64,000 nt of DNA, taken from NCBI GenBank assembly GCA_045534575.1, contig JAZSJZ010000001.1, forward strand, positions 124,001 to 188,000, in the 5' to 3' direction. The position numbers and the translations under genes are program-made. The notes beneath the pieces were generated by a model. The model searched no databases, was not told where the DNA came from, and was given only the letters and a program-made list of their open reading frames with translations. Position 1 is the stretch's first letter, and each line of letters begins with the position of its first letter. This DNA is from UBA4636 sp045534575. GTDB lineage: Bacteria > Bacillota > Clostridia > Christensenellales > Borkfalkiaceae. Below are positions 45,598 to 53,331 of this stretch, one piece after another.

Positions 45598-47040
45598 ATG
45601 AAATACGTAATCGGTCTTGACGTTGGAACAACATCCGTTCGTTCCGCACTATTTAATCTTGAAAGTGGCTCGCTAGAAATTGCAAAAGCCAAAGAACTTG
45701 AGCAGTTTTATCCTAAGCCTTCGTGGGTGGAGGAAGATGCTGAAGAAATTTTCCTTGCAACAAAACTTTGCCTTGAAGAAGCATGCGAAAAAATTGAAGG
45801 CGAAACACTACTTGGCGTATCGCTAACAAATATGCGCGAAACGGTTGTTGCGTGGGATAAATTTACTCAAAAACCCCTCTATAACGCGATTATCTGGCAA
45901 TGCAGAAGAACTGCGGAATATTGCGAGAGTTTATCTAGCAAAGAAAAAGCCGTTATTTTAGATAAAACGGGTTTGGTTGTTGACGCTTATTTTTCGGCAA
46001 GCAAAATCCGTTGGCTTTTAGATAACGTTCCAAAGGTTAAAAAGGCGTTCAAAGAAGATAGGCTTATGGTTGGCACGATTGATAGTTTTATTTGCTACCG
46101 CTTATCTAACGGCAAAAGTTTCGTAACCGACGTTACAAATGCGTCTAGAACAATGCTTTTCAATATTAAAACGCTAGGCTATGACGACGAACTTTTAAAA
46201 ATTTTTTCTATTCCAAGAAGCATTTTGCCAACCGTTATCGATAACGACCAAATCGCTTGCACTATAAACGTTTTAGGGCGTGAAGTTCCGCTAGCGGGAA
46301 TTGTTGGCGATCAGCAGTCAGCACTTTTCGGGCAAGACTGTGTTTTGCGTGGACAAGCCAAGGTTACATATGGCACGGGGCTTTTTATGTTGTTTAACAC
46401 GGGCGAAGAGTGCGTTGAATCTCGTGGCGGACTTCTATCGACAATTGCTTACCGCATTGATAATAAGACTTATTACGCTTTAGAGGGTAGCGTTTTTAAC
46501 GCAGGCACGGCTATTCAGTGGCTTCGTGATAAAATGGGGCTTATAACAACGGCAAGCGAGAGCGAAATGCTGGCAAAAAGTATTCCGTCTAGCGAGGGCG
46601 TTTGTTTTGTTCCAGCGTTCACAGGGCTTGGCGCGCCTAATTGGAAAAGCGATGCAACGGGGCTTATCACCGGTCTTACTCGTGGCACGGGCAAGGCTCA
46701 TATTGTTAGAGCATCGCTCGAGGCTATGGCTTTTGCAACGAGGCAACTTTTTGAACTTATGCAAGAAATTAGTGGCGTTAAACTTGCCAGCATTAAAGCG
46801 GACGGCGGGGCTTCGAATAACGGCTTTTTAATGCAAACGGAGGCAAACGAACTTGAAACGGCTGTTATCGTTCCAAAAAACAGTGAAGCAACGGTTTTTG
46901 GTTCGATTAAACTTTGCATAAAAGCGTTAGGTCTTCAATGTGATTTTACTACTGAAGGCGATAAAAAATATAGCCCAAAATTAAAGGAAGAGGGCGCTTA
47001 CGAAAAATGGCTTAAGGCAATGGAGAGGTGTTTGTTATGA
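45598..47040 (+). CDS. glpK: Glycerol kinase
   Basis: 480 aa, FGGY family. Motifs: IGLDVGTTSVRSALF, NMRETVVAWDKFTQKPLYNAIIWQCRRT, VTDVTNASRTMLFN and VGDQQSALFGQ then YGTGLFMLFNTGE. These single out glycerol kinase among FGGY sugar kinases. It phosphorylates glycerol to glycerol-3-phosphate. Its last codons overlap the next gene (ATGA), an alpha/beta lipase, which suggests use of glycerol freed from glycerides. The usual His phosphorylation site was not checked. Confidence 0.92.
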   Translation: MKYVIGLDVGTTSVRSALFNLESGSLEIAKAKELEQFYPKPSWVEEDAEEIFLATKLCLEEACEKIEGETLLGVSLTNMRETVVAWDKFTQKPLYNAIIWQCRRTAEYCESLSSKEKAVILDKTGLVVDAYFSASKIRWLLDNVPKVKKAFKEDRLMVGTIDSFICYRLSNGKSFVTDVTNASRTMLFNIKTLGYDDELLKIFSIPRSILPTVIDNDQIACTINVLGREVPLAGIVGDQQSALFGQDCVLRGQAKVTYGTGLFMLFNTGEECVESRGGLLSTIAYRIDNKTYYALEGSVFNAGTAIQWLRDKMGLITTASESEMLAKSIPSSEGVCFVPAFTGLGAPNWKSDATGLITGLTRGTGKAHIVRASLEAMAFATRQLFELMQEISGVKLASIKADGGASNNGFLMQTEANELETAVIVPKNSEATVFGSIKLCIKALGLQCDFTTEGDKKYSPKLKEEGAYEKWLKAMERCLL

Positions 47041-47918
47041 TTAGATACGATTTCACCGCAACTGACGGCAAGAAAATTTCGGTGGTAGAGTGGAAGCCTT
47101 TAGGCGAAGTTAAGGGAATCGTGCAAATTTTTCACGGCATGGCTGAACACGCTATGCGCTATGATTTTCATACTAAAATTTTTACCGATAACGGCTTTTT
47201 AGTCGTTTGCGACGACCACCGTGCACACGGGCAAACCGATATTGAAACGCTAGGCTATTCTAATGGCGATATTTTTAACTTAACGCTAAAAGATGAAAAG
47301 GAAATTTTCGATAGTTATTCTCAAAAATATCCTAATGCAAAAAGGGTGCTTTTCGGGCATAGTTACGGCTCGTTTTTGTTGCAACGCTTTATTGAAATTT
47401 ATCCAAATTTGTGCCAAAACATAATTTTAGGCGGTTCTGCTAAAATGAGCGGAGTTGCGCCGTTTTTTGGGAATATCGTTGCAAGCACAGGCTGTTTGTT
47501 TAACGCTAAAAAACCTGCAAATTTTATTAAGAAAATAACCTTCGACGCTTACAATAAAAAATGCGGTGGAAGTTTTATAACCTCTATTTTAGACGAGGCG
47601 AAAAAATACGATGAAGATAAACTTTGCGGTTTCGTTTGCTCAAACGCTTTCTATAAATATTTCTTTAGAGGGCTTTTGAAAACTTATAAAAAAAGTGAGT
47701 TGAAAAAGGTTAGCAAAAACCTTAATATGCTAATTATAAGTGGTAAAAACGACCCTGTTGGTGATTTTTCAAAGTCTGTTTTAGCGCTTGAAAAAATGTA
47801 TAAAGGACTTGAAATTGAAAGTTTAGAAGTGTGCCTTTTTGTAAATTCTCGCCACGAATATTTTAACGACGTTTGCAAGAATTTAGCCTATGAAGTGGTG
47901 CAAAACTTTTTAAAATGA
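47037..47918 (+). CDS. Alpha/beta hydrolase, monoacylglycerol lipase-like
   Basis: 293 aa. Start at 47037 overlaps the glpK stop (ATGA) with GGAGAGG upstream. An oxyanion HGMAEHAMRYDF, the nucleophile motif FGHSYGSF, an acidic residue in SGKNDPVG and a terminal His in NSRHEYF form the triad; these resemble monoacylglycerol lipases or lysophospholipases. With glpK it would turn glyceride into glycerol-3-phosphate. Cytosolic by sequence. Terminator at 47944-47980. Confidence 0.87.
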   Translation: MIRYDFTATDGKKISVVEWKPLGEVKGIVQIFHGMAEHAMRYDFHTKIFTDNGFLVVCDDHRAHGQTDIETLGYSNGDIFNLTLKDEKEIFDSYSQKYPNAKRVLFGHSYGSFLLQRFIEIYPNLCQNIILGGSAKMSGVAPFFGNIVASTGCLFNAKKPANFIKKITFDAYNKKCGGSFITSILDEAKKYDEDKLCGFVCSNAFYKYFFRGLLKTYKKSELKKVSKNLNMLIISGKNDPVGDFSKSVLALEKMYKGLEIESLEVCLFVNSRHEYFNDVCKNLAYEVVQNFLK

Positions 47919-47943
47919 GCAAAGTAAAATTTTATCGAATAAT

Positions 47944-47980
47944 AAAAACCGCCCGTTAACGAAGTTATAGGGCGGTTTTT
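47944..47980 (+). terminator. Terminator of the glpK-lipase operon
   Basis: AAAAACCGCCC pairs with GGGCGGTTTTT; the loop GTTAACGAAGTTATA is distantly like the CCTATAAGTCGATTA motif in reverse. Confidence 0.85.
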
Positions 47981-48346
47981 GCTAAAAAACAAGGGCGGAA
48001 AACAAAACAAAATGCACTAAATGATAGCAAAATGGTAGCATTTTGGCGGTAGCGTGGGCTCGTTTTTGCGAAATATGACAAAAACATTAAATTTTCGCAC
48101 ACGTTATATTTTTCGTTGACACACTAGCGTTATAATAGTATAATTTCAAAAATATATATATTGGAGAATTATATAATTTTGCAAAATGTTATCTAAACTA
48201 GTCGGCTTAACGACAAATTTTAGATGAAACGTGCAAAAATTAATTGTATAAATTAAAAACATGTTTTTAAAAATTTTTTTCGCAAAAAAAATGAGGTCGA
48301 ATTAAACTTTTTAGTTTATTAAAATAAATTAACAGGAGAAAATTTT
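47981..48346 (+). promoter_or_regulatory. Promoter and long leader of the surface-fibre operon
   Basis: TTGACA (48116-48121), 17 nt, TATAAT (48139-48144), then a leader of about 195 nt before the first gene. The leader holds a hairpin: ATCTAAA (48191-48197) with TTTAGAT (48219-48225), and GTCG/CGAC inside. No known riboswitch was recognised. No gene in the first 130 bp. Confidence 0.75.
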
Positions 48347-49114
48347 ATGGAAGTAATGTTACAAGCTGTAGTAGTAATCTTTATGCTGTTTCTTTGCTCG
48401 CTTTGCTTATTTGCTGTAATAGTTATCGTTCGCGATATTATTCACGAAAACGCAAAAACGAGAAGAGAACGTCTAAAAGATGAAACCGCTCCAGAAAAAG
48501 AGCCACAGCTCCCACCTATCACTGTTCAGCTTACTGCACCCGTAATGCCACAGCCAGAGAAAGAAGTTAACGAAGTGGTTGACAATAAGCCTGAAGAAAA
48601 GGTAGAGGAAAAGCTCGAAGTGGTTGAAGAGGCTAAAGAGGTGCAATTGCCTCAAGCTGAAGAGGCGGTTACTGTTGACGGCAATGCAGTAGTTTTCAGC
48701 AAGCATACGCTTACGATGGCTGAAAAATACGCTCAGCTTTCTTCTCAGTATAAAAAATACTTTGAAGAAATTGCTCGCCACGCACTTTCTAAACAAGGCG
48801 TTAGAGAGCTAAAGCTTAACAGCTCGTATGACTATAAAGACGCGTCATATAGAGTTGTTCGCTTAAGCATTAAGCGTGGTGAAATTATTGCAGAGTTCAT
48901 ATTTATCGATAAAGATTTTATGAATTATGCAAACGCTAGCGATGTTAAGATTAAGCAATCGGCAACGCAAATTAAGGTGATAGACTCTAACTCGGTAGGC
49001 GTTGTTAAAGACGGCATTGACCTTGTTGTTTCTCAAATTGCTGAGTATAAAGAATACAAGAGAAAGCTTGCAAACGAGAAGCGCAGAGAAAAGAGAAAAA
49101 AGGAAAACGCTTAA
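48347..49114 (+). CDS. Membrane-anchored protein with acidic Pro/Glu linker
   Basis: 255 aa, not recognised. One N-terminal transmembrane helix (MLQAVVVIFMLFLCSLCLFAVIVIV), a long Glu/Pro/Val-rich linker (about 45-110), then a cytosolic or wall-side alpha/beta domain with a basic tail (KRKLANEKRREKRKKENA). First gene of the operon, with AGGAGAA site. Its role in the fibre system is unknown. Confidence 0.7.
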   Translation: MEVMLQAVVVIFMLFLCSLCLFAVIVIVRDIIHENAKTRRERLKDETAPEKEPQLPPITVQLTAPVMPQPEKEVNEVVDNKPEEKVEEKLEVVEEAKEVQLPQAEEAVTVDGNAVVFSKHTLTMAEKYAQLSSQYKKYFEEIARHALSKQGVRELKLNSSYDYKDASYRVVRLSIKRGEIIAEFIFIDKDFMNYANASDVKIKQSATQIKVIDSNSVGVVKDGIDLVVSQIAEYKEYKRKLANEKRREKRKKENA

Positions 49115-49147
49115 GTCTTTTAAGCTTTAAATTTTGGAGATAAGAAA

Positions 49148-49846
49148 ATGGTAGAAAATAATTTGCAAGGGCAAAAAACAGAAAAAATTGACGCAAAGAA
49201 AAAAATCGTCAACATCGTGGCGATAGTTATTTGCGTGTTGCTGTTGCCTATTCTTATCATAAACTGCACGCTTATAGTAAAAGGGCTAGGAAACCCCGAT
49301 GAAGTGCCGTCAATTTTTAATCGAATTCCGCTAATCGTTTTAACCGATTCGATGGAGCCAGATATTAAATCGGGCGATCTTATCATTTGCAAAAAAATTG
49401 ATGCAAAATCGGTTAAAGTGGGCGACGTTATTTCTTTTTACGACCCTGAAGGCACGGGAACTTCTATCGTAACGCACAAGGTAAATTCTATCATTGTTGA
49501 CCAAGTTTCGGGTGAAATTTATTTCCGCACGCAAGGCGTTAACAATAACGTTGAAGACCGTCTTTCAGTGCCTCAAGAAAATTTGGTTGGCATTTGGACG
49601 GGTTCTAGGTTTGGTGGAATGGGAAGCGTTGTTTTGTTTATGCAATCAACAGTAGGGCTATTAATTTGCATTTTAGTTCCGCTTGCCTTGATTTTTTTAG
49701 CTTACTTCATTAATAAGAAAAAAGCCGAAAAACAAGGTCTTAGTGAAAAAGAATTGCTCGTTGCCGAGCTTAATGCTTTAAAGGCGGAAAACCAAGCTTT
49801 GCAAAAAGCCGATAGCGATGCGAAAGAGAAAAACGAGGGCGAATAA
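49148..49846 (+). CDS. SipW/ER-type signal peptidase I (first copy)
   Basis: 232 aa, family S26B. A transmembrane helix at about 20-44, the nucleophile S68 in LTDSMEPDIKSGD, H110 in IVTHKV (His in place of the usual Lys), and a C-terminal helix at about 160-187 followed by a charged cytosolic tail. SipW-type peptidases cut the signal peptides of TasA/camelysin-like proteins such as those encoded just downstream. GGAG site upstream. Confidence 0.88.
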   Translation: MVENNLQGQKTEKIDAKKKIVNIVAIVICVLLLPILIINCTLIVKGLGNPDEVPSIFNRIPLIVLTDSMEPDIKSGDLIICKKIDAKSVKVGDVISFYDPEGTGTSIVTHKVNSIIVDQVSGEIYFRTQGVNNNVEDRLSVPQENLVGIWTGSRFGGMGSVVLFMQSTVGLLICILVPLALIFLAYFINKKKAEKQGLSEKELLVAELNALKAENQALQKADSDAKEKNEGE

Positions 49847-49861
49847 GTCGATTAAAGCCGT
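49847..49861 (+). repeat. TAAGTCGATTAAAG motif copy after the first SipW gene
   Basis: AATAAGTCGATTAAAG; the stop TAA of the gene (49844-49846) forms the start of this copy. Confidence 0.5.
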
Positions 49862-49912
49862 TTTTAGGCAAGCTTAATTTGGTTTATTCGGCTTGACGGC
49901 TCAATAAAAAAA

Positions 49913-49929
49913 CCCGCTGTTAAAGCGGG
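49913..49929 (-). terminator. Hairpin with T run on the minus strand
   Basis: CCCGCT/AGCGGG with a 5-nt loop; T run only on the minus strand, where no gene lies upstream. Confidence 0.6.
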
Positions 49930-49990
49930 CTAGAAATCAAAAAACAAAAATAAAAAAATAAAAATTTTTATAACTTAAAGGAGAATTAAA

Positions 49991-50863
49991 ATGAAGAAAA
50001 ACAAATTTGTTAAAATTGCTTCAGCGTTTGCAATTTTATGCATTTTATCAACTTGCGTAATTGGCTCAACCTTTGCTAAATACGTAACCCAAGATTCTGC
50101 TACCGACGATGCTAGAGTTGCAAAGTGGGGTGTTGAAGTTAACGTAGGCGGAACGCTTTTTGGTAAGTATTACGCTTCCAACAATGCAGTTAGCAACGCC
50201 GACGAAATCGTAGCATCGGCAAGCGAGAGCGTTGATACTTCTGCAAGTGATAACGTGGTTGCTCCGGGAACTAAAAATACTACCGGTTGGCAAGTAAAAG
50301 TTTCAGGTCAACCTGAAGTTGCGTTCGAAGTAAAGGCAGTTTCTTCAAACGTTAAAGATATCTATCTTGCAGCAGGTTCTTACGGCGTTATGGTAGAAGC
50401 ATACGGCGTAACCGCAGCAAACTTTGCAAACGACGTATATTACGTTTTAGACGCATCTACTTACACCGTTGCTAATAGTTTTGATTCAAGCGCTACTTAC
50501 TATAAACTTAGCGACGCTTGCACTTTAGCCGATACTTACTACCCTATCGCCTGGTCGGTAAACGGCGGAGCGGCAACTTCAAATTTAGTTGACGTTTTCG
50601 GCACTATCGTTGACGAAATTAACGGCGTAGGTCAAGTTAGCAAGGTTTATAACGCAAACGAGCAAGTTGATAACGAATATACTTTAACTTGGGCTTGGGC
50701 GTTTGACCAAAACGACGGAGCAGACACTATTTTAGGTAATCTTCAAGCAGGCGTTAGCGTTGTTAAGTTAGACGGCGCAAATTACGTTGCTCCAGTTTTA
50801 GATACCGATTACTCGTTAACCGTTGGTTTTGGCCTTACGGTTACCGCAACTCAAATCGACTAA
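49991..50863 (+). CDS. TasA/camelysin-like fibre protein with SipW-type signal
   Basis: 290 aa. SipW-type signal peptide: MKKNKFVKIASAFAILCIL..., cleavage around STFA-KYV, with the trailing DDARVAKWGV segment typical of the class. The rest is a beta-rich domain (TasA-like jelly roll is my guess) with many Ala, Asp, Val and no Cys. Likely secreted and assembled into surface or biofilm fibres. AAAGGAGAA site. Confidence 0.75.
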   Translation: MKKNKFVKIASAFAILCILSTCVIGSTFAKYVTQDSATDDARVAKWGVEVNVGGTLFGKYYASNNAVSNADEIVASASESVDTSASDNVVAPGTKNTTGWQVKVSGQPEVAFEVKAVSSNVKDIYLAAGSYGVMVEAYGVTAANFANDVYYVLDASTYTVANSFDSSATYYKLSDACTLADTYYPIAWSVNGGAATSNLVDVFGTIVDEINGVGQVSKVYNANEQVDNEYTLTWAWAFDQNDGADTILGNLQAGVSVVKLDGANYVAPVLDTDYSLTVGFGLTVTATQID

Positions 50864-50932
50864 TAGAATTTAACCGATTTTTGCAAAAATATTAGGCTAA
50901 AAGATTAAAATTACCAAAGGAGGCGCAACGAA

Positions 50933-51793
50933 ATGGCAGAGGATAAGAACGTTTTCGCTAGTGAAAATCCGCCAAAAGGCTCGAGAAAGTCTTGGATGTG
51001 GATAATGATGTTCGTAAACATAGTTTTCATTTTAATACTTATGACCGTTGGCATAGTTGCGCTAAAAGTTGGTAACGTTTTGCCAAACAATACGGATATT
51101 TTATTCATCGTGGGAAAAAATCCTTCCGTGGAAGTTGAAGACGAAAAAGAGTCTTGGAAAGCCCAAAAGAACGTTGATATTTTTAAAGCAAGTTACAAAA
51201 ACGAGCAAGGCGAAACCACAGTTATATCGCAAGACGGCACAAAAGTTATAGCGCCGGGAACTCAAACAACTTATAAGTTTACGATGTATAACAGCGGTAA
51301 TATGGCGGTGGTTTACCAAACCGACTTAGATTTTACGCTAAAGATAGGCGCTGAGGTTCAGGAAAACTATTCTTTTCCGCTAAAAGTTCGCCTAAAGAAC
51401 GAAAGCGGAGAAATTTTAGTAGGAACTGAAAACGGCTACGAGAACGTGCAAGACGCAATGCTAAACGGCTACGTTAGCGTGCTTGGCGCAAATTCTTACG
51501 AAACTTTCACGCTAGAACTTGTGTGGGATTTCGAAGGCGGAAACGATGAACTCGACACCCTTTACGGTGATCTTGCTTGTGAAAAAGGCGTTTACTTAAC
51601 GCTTGGAATTAACACTTACGCAGAAGAGCATTTCGACCCAACCGCTCAAGGCGGAAATCAAATTGAAGTTGAAGGGAATATCGAATACGGCGGAACTTTC
51701 CGTTGGTTATGGCTTATTATGTTAATGCTAAACGTTGGAATTTTAATTTTCTATATCTCTTGGCTAATGAACAAGAGAATGCAAAAATGGTAA
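50933..51793 (+). CDS. Doubly anchored TasA-like protein
   Basis: 286 aa with transmembrane helices at both ends (about 23-45 WIMMFVNIVFILILMTVGIV; about 255-280 LWLIMLMLNVGILIFYIS). Between them is an extracellular beta domain with a TYKFTMYNSGNMAVVYQTDL segment like the TasA/camelysin sandwich (PGTQ...F.N.G). Possible anchor or assembly base for the fibres. GGAGG site. Family by resemblance only. Confidence 0.65.
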   Translation: MAEDKNVFASENPPKGSRKSWMWIMMFVNIVFILILMTVGIVALKVGNVLPNNTDILFIVGKNPSVEVEDEKESWKAQKNVDIFKASYKNEQGETTVISQDGTKVIAPGTQTTYKFTMYNSGNMAVVYQTDLDFTLKIGAEVQENYSFPLKVRLKNESGEILVGTENGYENVQDAMLNGYVSVLGANSYETFTLELVWDFEGGNDELDTLYGDLACEKGVYLTLGINTYAEEHFDPTAQGGNQIEVEGNIEYGGTFRWLWLIMLMLNVGILIFYISWLMNKRMQKW

Positions 51794-51805
51794 AAGGAGA
51801 AAAAA

Positions 51806-52516
51806 ATGAAAACAAAAAAATCTAAAAAACCTTTATTGATAGTTGCAATTTGTCTTATGGTGGCTTTAGTTATGGGTATGGGCGCAATGACTTACGCTAG
51901 ATACGTATCTACCACCGAGTTAGGCTCAACTCAAGCAACCGCTGCAATGTGGGGCTACGTTGTTACTACCGATGCATCGGAAATGTTCGGCACGGATTAC
52001 ACTAAAAACGGCACTTTTGCTACCGTAGTTGATGAAAACGGCGTTGCTATTAAATCTTCAAGCGAAAACTTGGTTTTAGCGCCCGGTTCAACCGGTTCGA
52101 TTGATATCATTATTAACGGAACGGCTGAAGTTTTAGCGGAGTTCTCTATCACGATTGATGCTTTAAATAGCAAAGTTCCATCGGTTGACGTAACCGTTGA
52201 TGAAGAAACCACCACTTACGCGCCTATTCTTTGGTCTCTTAAAGAAGACGGCGTAGTAGTTGATGAAGATATGACTTTAGCGGAATTAGTAACTGCTGCG
52301 GCAGATTTTGACGCAACCTTAACGCCAGGAACAGAATTAGTAAATAAGACTTACACTATTTCTTGGGAATGGCCACTAGATAGCGGAAACGACGGCGCAG
52401 ATACGGCTATTGGTTTAACGGCTGCAGAAGAAGATATTGATGAAGCGGTTTATTCTAACGTTGAAACTCAATTAGTTTTAGACCTTTCCGTAACTATTAG
52501 ACAAATTCAAGAATAA
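51806..52516 (+). CDS. TasA/camelysin-like fibre protein (second)
   Basis: 236 aa. SipW-type signal MKTKKSKKPLLIVAICLMVA... cut near TYA-RYVST, with ATAAMWGYVV after it. The beta domain has an APGSTGSIDIIINGTAEVLAEFSITI segment resembling TasA. Starts 12 nt after the previous gene with an AAAGGAG site. Paralogous in layout to the 290-aa protein; different in sequence. Confidence 0.75.
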   Translation: MKTKKSKKPLLIVAICLMVALVMGMGAMTYARYVSTTELGSTQATAAMWGYVVTTDASEMFGTDYTKNGTFATVVDENGVAIKSSSENLVLAPGSTGSIDIIINGTAEVLAEFSITIDALNSKVPSVDVTVDEETTTYAPILWSLKEDGVVVDEDMTLAELVTAAADFDATLTPGTELVNKTYTISWEWPLDSGNDGADTAIGLTAAEEDIDEAVYSNVETQLVLDLSVTIRQIQE

Positions 52517-52554
52517 TAAAAAACTAAAAACTATAAAATTTTCTTTTAGGTAAA

Positions 52555-52580
52555 GCCCTTCGCCTTTTTTGGCGAAGGGC
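52555..52580 (+). repeat. Perfect 10-bp stem with T6 loop
   Basis: GCCCTTCGCC, TTTTTT, GGCGAAGGGC, between the second TasA-like gene and the second signal peptidase; no T run follows, so a processing or stability element is more likely than a full terminator. Confidence 0.65.
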
Positions 52581-52633
52581 AGTGCCTAGAAAAAGAAAAC
52601 GTAGCGAAAAGTTAGGCTATAGAGCGATTAAAT

Positions 52634-53287
52634 ATGGAAAAGAAACAAATTTTTGCCGTTTTGAAAAAAGCGTTATGGATAGTTTTAACGGCAATTTTAA
52701 TATTTTTAATTATAGTCGTTTCGGTTTTAGCGTTTGATAAGTTCGTGAAAAAATCTATTGTTCCGTCATGCTTTGGTTTTAGCGCGTTGACCGTTGAAAC
52801 TGGAAGTATGCAAGGCACGATTGACGAAGGCGACCTTATTATAATAAAGAAAACCGACGATTATAAAATAGGCGATATTATAACTTATCTTGGCGAAGGG
52901 GACACTATTCCAACAACTCATAGAATAGTAAACTATAATAGCGACGGAACTTTCGTAACCAAGGGCGACGCAAACAACACCACCGACCAAGATTGGATAA
53001 CTCAAGATATGATTTTGGGCGAGGTTGTTTTGGTTGTTCCAAAATTGGGCATTTTTGGCGATTGGGTAAGGGCTGAGGGCTGGCTGTATATCGTATCGGT
53101 GTTAGCAATTATCGTTCTTGGCTCGTTCATTATTAAAAGTAGCAGTGGCGAAAAAGAAAATGCAGAAAAAGATTGTCAAGCTGCTAACCCAAATACCGAA
53201 AAAGTTACTGAGCAAGAACAAACTGATGACTATTTAAAGCCACAAAGCCAAGATAGCTCAAACGAGCCTGACAATAAACAATCTTAA
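52634..53287 (+). CDS. SipW/ER-type signal peptidase I (second copy)
   Basis: 217 aa, S26B. A transmembrane helix at about 14-34, nucleophile S58 in VETGSMQGTIDEGD, H96 in PTTHRIV, and TKGDANN after it; a C-terminal helix at about 144-163 and a long Glu/Gln/Asn tail. Differs from the first copy in sequence, so the two may serve different substrates. No clear ribosome site; TTAGG lies well upstream of the ATG, next to a GCTATAGAGCGATTAA motif-like word. Confidence 0.85.
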   Translation: MEKKQIFAVLKKALWIVLTAILIFLIIVVSVLAFDKFVKKSIVPSCFGFSALTVETGSMQGTIDEGDLIIIKKTDDYKIGDIITYLGEGDTIPTTHRIVNYNSDGTFVTKGDANNTTDQDWITQDMILGEVVLVVPKLGIFGDWVRAEGWLYIVSVLAIIVLGSFIIKSSSGEKENAEKDCQAANPNTEKVTEQEQTDDYLKPQSQDSSNEPDNKQS

Positions 53288-53331
53288 CTTAGAATAAACC
53301 TAGAAAACCGAAAAATAAAGGAGGGGTAAAA

